From Artemia franciscana (lineage: Eukaryota > Arthropoda > Branchiopoda > Anostraca > Artemiidae), in assembly GCF_032884065.1 (NCBI RefSeq), contig NW_027062917.1, positions 1 through 64,000 on the forward strand: 64,000 bases of DNA, written 5' to 3'. This document shows positions 56,946 through 64,000 of this stretch, one piece after another (the stretch's first letter is position 1; each line of letters starts with the position of its first letter). The notes under the pieces are model-generated. The model was not told the origin of the DNA, made no database searches, and was given only the letters and a program-made list of their open reading frames with translations. A program made the position numbers and the translations under genes.

Positions 56946-57327
56946 TTTGTGATTCTATGCTGTATCACTCACATGTGATATTTTTATGCATGAAAATTCC
57001 ATATATATGATATTTCCGGTTTCGTTGTCATCAACATAATAGTTCATTTTTATTTTTTGTTTTTCTGTGTTCTGAAGCTCAAGAGCAGACGCCTTTTGAG
57101 TTTTTGAATCGTTGCTTGTATCCAGGGTTTTCAGTTTAAACATTCATTTTACTAATTGAGAGAAAAAAACCTCTTAGTTAAGCATATTGGGTGTGTTTAT
57201 CCCAATTTTAGTTAATTTGTGATTCTATGCTGTATCACTCACATGTGATATTTTCATGCATGAAAATTCCATATATATGATATTTCCGGTTTCGTTGTCA
57301 TCAACATAATAGTTCATTTTTATTTTC

Positions 57328-57330
<3 letters not shown>

Positions 57331-57407
<77 letters not shown>
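57331..57407. repeat. 77-bp poly-A run inside the array
   Basis: Pure A run at the point where other units have a shorter D-module A run. Probably expanded by slippage, or mis-sized in assembly. Confidence 0.9.
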
Positions 57408-57410
<3 letters not shown>

Positions 57411-60299
57411 ATATATATAATATTTCCTGTTTCGTTGTCATCAACATAATAGTTCATTTTTATTTTTATTTCGACAGATCTCAAAGTAATAGATCTAAAA
57501 AAAACAAAAAAAAAAACAATAGAGAGCAGGGCTCGTAAGTTTGGGTATGTATGTAATAACATAGAAGAAATCACTGTATCACTCACATGTGATATTTTCA
57601 TGCATGAAAATTCCATATATATGATATTTCCTGTTTCGTTGTCATCAACATAATAGTTCATTTTTATTTTTGTGTTTCTGTGTTCTGAAGCTCAAGAGCA
57701 GACGCCTTTTGAGTTTTTGAATCGTTGCTTGTATCCAGGGTTTTCAGTTTAAACATTCATTTTACTAATTGAGAGAAAAAAACCTCTTAGTTAAGCATAT
57801 TGGGTGTGTTTATCCCAATTTTAGTTAATTTGTGATTCTATGCTGTATCACTCACATGTGATATTTTCATGCATGAAAATTCCATATATTTTTATTTCGA
57901 CAGATATCAAAGTAATAGATCTATAAAAAAAAAAGAAAAAAAAAGTTATTTTTTGTGTTTCTGTGTTCTGAAGCTCAAGAGCAGACGCCTTTTGATCTAT
58001 CCAGGGTTTTCAGTTTAAACATATTGGGTGTGTTTATCCCAATTTTAGTTAATTTGTGATTCTATGCTGTATCACTCACATGTGATATTTTCATGCATGA
58101 AAATTCCATATATTTTTATTTCGACAGATATCAAAGTAATAGATCTATAAAAAATGTTTCTGTGTTCTGAAGCTCAAGAGCAGACGCCTTTTGATCTATC
58201 CAAGGTTTTCAGTTTAAACATATTGGGTGTGTTTATCCCAATTTTAGTTAATTTGTGATTCTATGCTGGGTTTCTATCCAGGGTTTTCAGTTTAAACATT
58301 CATTTTATTAATTGAGAGAAAAAAACCTCTTAGTTAAGCATATTGGGTGTGTTTATCCAATTTTAGTTAATTTGTGATTCTATGCTGTATCACTCACATG
58401 TGATATTTTCATGCATGAAAATTCCATATTATTTTTATTTCGACAGATATCAAAGTAATAGATCTATAAAAAAAAATTATTTTTATTTTTTGTGTTTCTT
58501 TGATCTAAAGCTCAAGATCTGACGCCTTTTGAGTTTTTGAATCGTTGCTTGTATCCAGGGTTTTCAGTTTAAACATTCATTTTATTAATTGAGAGAAAAA
58601 AACCTCTTAGTTAAGCATATTGGGTGTGTTTATCCCAATTTTAGTTAATTTGTGATTCTATGCTGGGTTTCTATCCAGGGTTTTCAGTTTAAACATTCAT
58701 TTTATTAATTGAGAGAAAAAAAACCTCTTAGTTAAGCATATTGGGTGTGTTTATCCCAATTTTAGTTAATTTGTGATTCTATGCTGTATCACTCACATGT
58801 GATATTTTCATGCATGAAAATTCCATATATATGATATTTCCGGTTTCGTTGTCATCAACATAATAGTTCATTTTTATTTTTATTTCGACAGATATCAAAG
58901 TAATAGATCTATAAAAAAAAAAAAAAAATAATTATTTTTATTTTTTGTGTTTCTGTGTTCTGAAGCTCAAGAGCAGACGCCTTTTGAGTTTTTGAATCGT
59001 TGCTTGTATCCAGGGTTTTCAGTTTAAACATTCATTTCATTAATTGAGAGAAAAAAACCTCTTAGTTAAGCATATTGGGTGTGTTTATCCCAATTTTAGT
59101 TAATTTGTGATTCTATGCTGGGTTTCTATCCAGGGTTTTCAGTTTAAACATATTGGGTGTGTTTATCCCAATTTTAGTTAATTTGTGATTCTATGCTGGG
59201 TTTCTATCCAGGGTTTTCAGTTTAAACATTCATTTTATTAATTGAGAGAAAAAACCTCTTAGTTATACATATTTTGTGTGTTTATCCCAATTTTAGTTAA
59301 TTTGTGATTCTACGCTGTATCACTCACATGTGATATTTTCATGCATGAAAATTCCATATATTTTTATTTCGACAGATATCAAAGTAATAGATCTATAAAA
59401 AAAAAAAAAAGTTATTTTTTGTGTTTCTGTGTTCTGAAGCTCAAGAGCAGACGCCTTTTGATCTATCCAGGGTTTTCAGTTTAAACATATTGGGTGTGTT
59501 TATCCCAATTTTAGTTAATTTGTGATTCTATGCTGTATCACTCACATGTGATATTTTCATGCATGAAAATTCCATATATTTTTATTTCGACAGATATCAA
59601 AGTAATAGATCTATAAAAAAAAAAAAAAAAAAAGTTATTTTTTGTATTTCTGTGTTCTGAAGCTCAAGAGCAGACGCCTTTTGATCTATCCAGGGTTTTC
59701 AGTTTAAACATATTGGTTGTGTTTATCCCAATTTTAGTTAATTTGTGATTCTATGCTGGGTTTCTATCCAGGGTTTTCAGTTTAAACATTCATTTTATTA
59801 ATTGAGAGAAAAAAAACCTCTTAGTTAAGCATATTGGGTGTGTTTATCCAATTTTAGTTAATTTGTGATTCTATGCTGTATCACTCACATGTGATATTTT
59901 CATGCATGAAAATTCCATATTATTTTTATTTCGACAGATATCAAAGTAATAGATCTATAAAAAAAAATAAAAAAAAAAATTATTTTTATTTTTTGTGTTT
60001 CTGTGTTCTGAAGCTCAAGAGCAGACGCCTTTTGAGTTTTTGAATCGTTGCTTGTATCCAGGGTTTTCAGTTTAAACATTCATTTTATTAATTGAGAGAA
60101 AAAAACCTCTTAGTTAAGCATATTGGGTGTGTTTATCCCAATTTTAGTTAATTTGTGATTCTATGCTGTATCACTCACATGTGATATTTTCATGCATGAA
60201 AATTCCATATATATGATATTTCCGATTTCGTTGTCATCAACATAATAGTTCATTTTTATTTTTATTTCGACAGATATCAAAGAATAGATCTAAAAAAAA

Positions 60300-63200
60300 A
60301 AATAAAAATATTTTTATTTTTTGTGTTTCTGTGTTCTGAAGCTCAAGAGCAGACGTCTTTTGAGTTTTTGAATCGTTGCTTGTATCCAGGGTTTTCAGTT
60401 TAAACATTCATTTTATTAATTGAGAGAAAAAAACCTCTTAGTTAAGCATATTGGGTGTGTTTATCCCAATTTTAGTTAATTTGTCATTCTATGCTGTATC
60501 ACTCACATGTGATATTTTCATGCATGAAAATTCCATATATATGATATTTCCGGTTTCGTTGTCATCAACATAATAGTTCATTTTTATTTTTATTTCGACA
60601 GATATCAAAGTAATAGATCTATAAAAAAAAAAAAATAAAAAAAAAAAAAAAAAATCCATATATGATATTTCCTGTTTCGTTGTCATCAACATAATAGTTC
60701 ATTTTTATTTTTATTTCGACAGATCTCAAAGTAATAGATCTAAAAAAAAAAAAAAACAATAGAGAGCAGGGCTCGTAAGTTTGGGTATGTACGTAATAAC
60801 ATAGAAGAAATCACTGTATCACTCACATGTGATATTTTCATGCATGAAAATTCCATATATATGATATTTCCTGTTTCGTTGTCATAAACATAATAGTTCA
60901 TTTTTATTTTTTGTGTTTCTGTGTTCTGAAGCTCAAGAGCAGACGCCTTTTGAGTTTTTGAATCGTTGCTTGTATCCAGGGTTTTCAGTTTAAACATTCA
61001 TTTTACTAATTGAGAGAAAAAAACCTCTTAGTTAAGCATATTGGGTGTGTTTATCCCAATTTTAGTTAATTTGTGATTCTATGCTGTATCACTCACATGT
61101 AATATTTTCATGCATGAAAATTCCATATATATGATATTTCCGGTTTCGTTGTCATCAACATAATAGTTCATTTTTATTTTTATTTCGACAGATATCAAAG
61201 TAATAGATCTATAAAAAAAAAAAAAAAATATTTTTATTTTTTGTGTTTCTGTGTTCTGAAGCTCAAGAGCAGACGCCTTTTGAGTTTTTGAATCGTTGCT
61301 TGTATCAAGGGTTTTCAGTTTAAACATTCATTTCATTAATTGAGAGAAAAAAACCTCTTAGTTAAGCATATTGGGTGTGTTTATCCCAATTTTAGTTAAT
61401 TTGTGATTCTTTGCTGGGTTTCTATCCAGGGTTTTCAGTTTAAACATTCATTTTATTAATTGAGAGAAAAAAAACCTCTTAGTTAAGCATATTGGGTGTG
61501 TTTATCCAATTTTAGTTAATTTGTGATTCTATGCTGTATCACTCACATGTGATATTTTCATGCATGAAAATTCCATATTATTTTTATTTCGACAGATATC
61601 AAAGTAATAGATCTATAAAAAAAAAAAAAAAAAAAAATTATTTTTATTTTTTGTGTTTCTGTGTTCTGAAGCTCAAGAGCAGACGCCTTTTGAGTTTTTG
61701 AATCGTTGCTTGTATCCAGGGTTTTCAGTTTAAACATTCATTTTATTAATTGAGAGAAAAAAACCTCTTAGTTAAGCATATTGGGTGTGTTTATCCCAAT
61801 TTTAGTTAATTTGTGATTCTATGCTGGGTTTCTATCCAGGGTTTTCAGTTTAAACATTCATTTTATTAATTGAGAGAAACAAAACCTCTTAGTTAAGCAT
61901 ATTGGGTGTGTTTATCCCAATTTTAGTTAATTTGTGATTCTATGCTGTATCACTCACATGTGATATTTTCATGCATGAAAATTCCATATATATGATATTT
62001 CCGATTTCGTTGTCATCAACATAATAGTTCATTTTTATTTTTATTTCGACAGATATCAAAGAATAGATCTAAAAAAAAAAATAAAAATATTTTTATTTTT
62101 TGTGTTTCTGTGTTCTGAAGCTCAAGAGCAGACGTCTTTTGAGTTTTTGAATCGTTGCTTGTATCCAGGGTTTTCAGTTTAAACATTCATTTTATTAATT
62201 GAGAGAAAAAAACCTCTTAGTTAAGCATATTGGGTGTGTTTATCCCAATTTTAGTTAATTTGTCATTCTATGCTGTATCACTCACATGTGATATTTTCAT
62301 GCATGAAAATTCCATATATATGATATTTCCGGTTTCGTTGTCATCAACATAATAGTTCATTTTTATTTTTATTTCGACAGATATCAAAGTAATAGATCTA
62401 TAAAAAAAAAAAAAAATAATAAAAAAAAAAAAAATTCCATATATGATATTTCCTGTTTCGTTGTCATCAACATAATAGTTCATTTTTATTTTTATTTCGA
62501 CAGATCTCAAAGTAATAGATCTAAAAAAAAAAAAAACAATAGAGAGCAGGGCTCGTAAGTTTGGGTATGTACGTAATAACATAGAAGAAATCACTGTATC
62601 ACTCACATGTGATATTTTCATGCATGAAAATTCCATATATATGATATTTCCTGTTTCGTTGTCATCAACATAATAGTTCATTTTTATTTTTTGTGTTTCT
62701 GTGTTCTGAAGCTCAAGAGCAGACGCCTTTTGAGTTTTTGAATCGTTGCTTGTATCCAGGGTTTTCAGTTTAAACATTCATTTTACTAATTGAGAGAAAA
62801 AAACCTCTTAGTTAAGCATATTGGGTGTGTTTATCCCAATTTTAGTTAATTTGTGATTCTATGCTGTATCACTCACATGTAATATTTTCATGCATGAAAA
62901 TTCCATATATATGATATTTCTGGTTTCGTTGTCATCAACATAATAGTTCATTTTTATTTTTATTTCGACAGATATCAAAGTAATAGATCTATAAAAAAAA
63001 AAAAAAAAAATATTTTTATTTTTGTGTTTCTGTGTTCTGACTGTGTTCTGAAGCTCAAGAGCAGACGCCTTTTGAGTTTTTGAATCGTTGCTTGTATCAA
63101 GGGTTTTCAGTTTAAACATTCATTTCATTAATTGAGAGAAAAAAACCTCTTAGTTAAGCATATTGGGTGTGTTTATCCCAATTTTAGTTAATTTGTGATT

Positions 63201-64000
63201 CTATGCTGGGTTTCTATCCAGGGTTTTCAGTTTAAACATATTGGGTGTGTTTATCCCAATTTTAGTTAATTTGTGATTCTATGCTGGGTTTCTATCCAGG
63301 GTTTTCAATTTAAACATTCATTTTATTAATTGAGAGAAAAAACCTCTTAGTTATACATATTGGGTGTGTTTATCCCAATTTTAGTTAATTTGTGATTCTA
63401 TGCTGGGTTTCTATCCAGGGTTTTCAGTTTAAACATTCATTTTATTAATTGAGAGAAAAAAAACCTCTCAGTTAAGCATATTGGGTGTGTTTATCCAATT
63501 TTAGTTAATTTGTGATTCTATGCTGTATCACTCACATGTGATATTTTCATGCATGAAAATTCCATATTATATTTATTTCGACAGATATCAAAGTAATAGA
63601 TCTATAAAAAAAAATTAAAAAAAAAAATTATTTTTATTTTTTGTGTTTCTGTGTTCTGAAGCTCAAGAGCAGACGCCTTTTTGAGTTTTTGAATCGTTGC
63701 TTGTATCCAGGGTTTTCAGTTTAAACATTCATTTTATTAATTGAGAGAAAAAAACCTCTTAGTTAAGTATATTGGGTGTGTTTATCCCAATTTTAGTTAA
63801 TTTGTGATTCTATGCTGGGTTTCTATCCAGGGTTTTCAGTTTAAACATTCATTTTATTAATTGAGAGAAAAAAAACCTCTTAGTTAAGCATATTGGGTGT
63901 GTTTATCCCAATTTTAGTTAATTTGTGATTCTATGCTGTATCACTCACATGTGATATTTTCATGCATGAAAATTCCATATATATGATATTTCCGATTTCG
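60300..64000. repeat. Higher-order repeat within the array, period about 1.78 kb
   Basis: Private variants recur together: 'gacgtctttt' (instead of gacgcctttt) at about 60353 and 62132, 'ttgtcattctatg' at about 60481 and 62261, full-length D ending at 60780 and 62560, and 'tccgatttcg' at about 60231, 62001 and 63991. The spacing is 1.77-1.78 kb for the first pair and about 1.99 kb to the last, where two extra A-C' units have been added. Confidence 0.75.

Larger units (their letters stand above)
56896..64000. repeat. Complex satellite array built from the gene's terminal exon, 3' flank and an inverted intron piece
   Basis: Four modules recur. A (first at 56896-56963): 'aacctcttagttaagcatat' to 'gattctatgctg', holding the last 15 codons and stop. 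B (56964-57055): 'tatcactcacatgtgatatt' to 'cataatagttcat'. C (57056-57167): 'gttctgaagctcaagagcag' to 'cattttactaattgagag'. D: 'atttcgacagat.tcaaagt', 'aatagatct', then an A run, inverted relative to 54524-54625. Modules combine as A-B-C, A-C' (after 'tgctgggtttctatccaggg') and A-B-D-C, and A runs vary from about 7 to 77. About 28 A modules are present up to the window end. Full-length D carries 'agatctcaaag' like the intron source, whereas the common short D carries 'agatatcaaag'. Confidence 0.9.

Noticed and set aside
57320-57661. Poly-Phe ORFs in the array and at 48.3 kb as real proteins
   Set aside because: They are translations of A or T runs joined to neighbouring repeat sequence.
57320-63119. 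'YYVDD' in the antisense frames of the array, reminiscent of a reverse-transcriptase active site
   Set aside because: It comes from the 'cgttgtcatcaacataatag' stretch of module B, with none of the other RT blocks around it. Chance.
56896-64000. CRISPR-like array
   Set aside because: Repeats are long, mosaic and continuous, with no unique spacers. This is eukaryotic satellite DNA derived from the adjacent gene.

Overview
The window looks like AT-rich, repeat-dense nuclear DNA from an arthropod. The exons match insect and crustacean orthologues, introns are long, non-LTR retrotransposons are abundant, and poly-C, poly-T and poly-A runs are long. A crustacean is my best guess; genus cannot be told from the sequence. 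There is no bacterial-style operon, CRISPR array or rRNA, and no clear tRNA gene.

Two spliced host genes are visible, both on the + strand. The first is 14-3-3 zeta. Three coding exons (7556-7679, 11612-11808, 35379-35502) encode residues 1-139 with intact phosphopeptide-pocket residues, separated by introns of 3.9 and 23.6 kb. The rest of the protein was not found. The second (48781-48892, 54697-54847, 56721-56945) joins a TFIIB-type zinc ribbon, in phase across two introns, to a short charged coiled-coil tail with its own stop codon; TFIIB's cyclin-fold core is absent. It lies downstream of 14-3-3 exon 3 and may be nested in a later 14-3-3 intron.

Most of the rest is mobile DNA, largely inside introns. 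1-498: decayed cysteine-rich tail of an arthropod repeat-associated protein. 2.0-4.3 kb: a short repeat family (A) in both orientations. 4.6-5.6 kb: LINE endonuclease fragment. 8.2-10.8, 15.2-16.4 and 48.9-50.8 kb: three copies of a non-coding element with internal tandem units, possibly Helentron/DINE-like. 21.0-24.1, 28.9-32.4 and 46.5-48.2 kb: a 1.65-kb repeat (family B), paired at 21-24 kb as a 3-kb palindrome. 24.3-27.6 kb: a nearly complete pogo/Tigger-type transposon with TIRs and TA duplications. 29.6-31.35 kb: an RTE-like LINE inserted in family B. 39.7-43.5 kb: a full-length ZBED-type hAT transposon inserted into a LINE reverse-transcriptase gene, with 8-bp target duplications. 44.0-46.4 kb: duplicated CR1-like LINE fragments. 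51.1-53.6 kb: a CR1/jockey-like LINE.

From about 56.9 kb to the window end lies a >7-kb complex satellite. Its units are built from the TFIIB-like gene itself: the last ~15 codons and 3' flank of the terminal exon, plus an inverted ~100-bp piece of that gene's second intron, arranged in a higher-order repeat of about 1.78 kb. The TFIIB-ribbon/coiled-coil gene and the satellite grown from its own 3' end are the most unusual things here.
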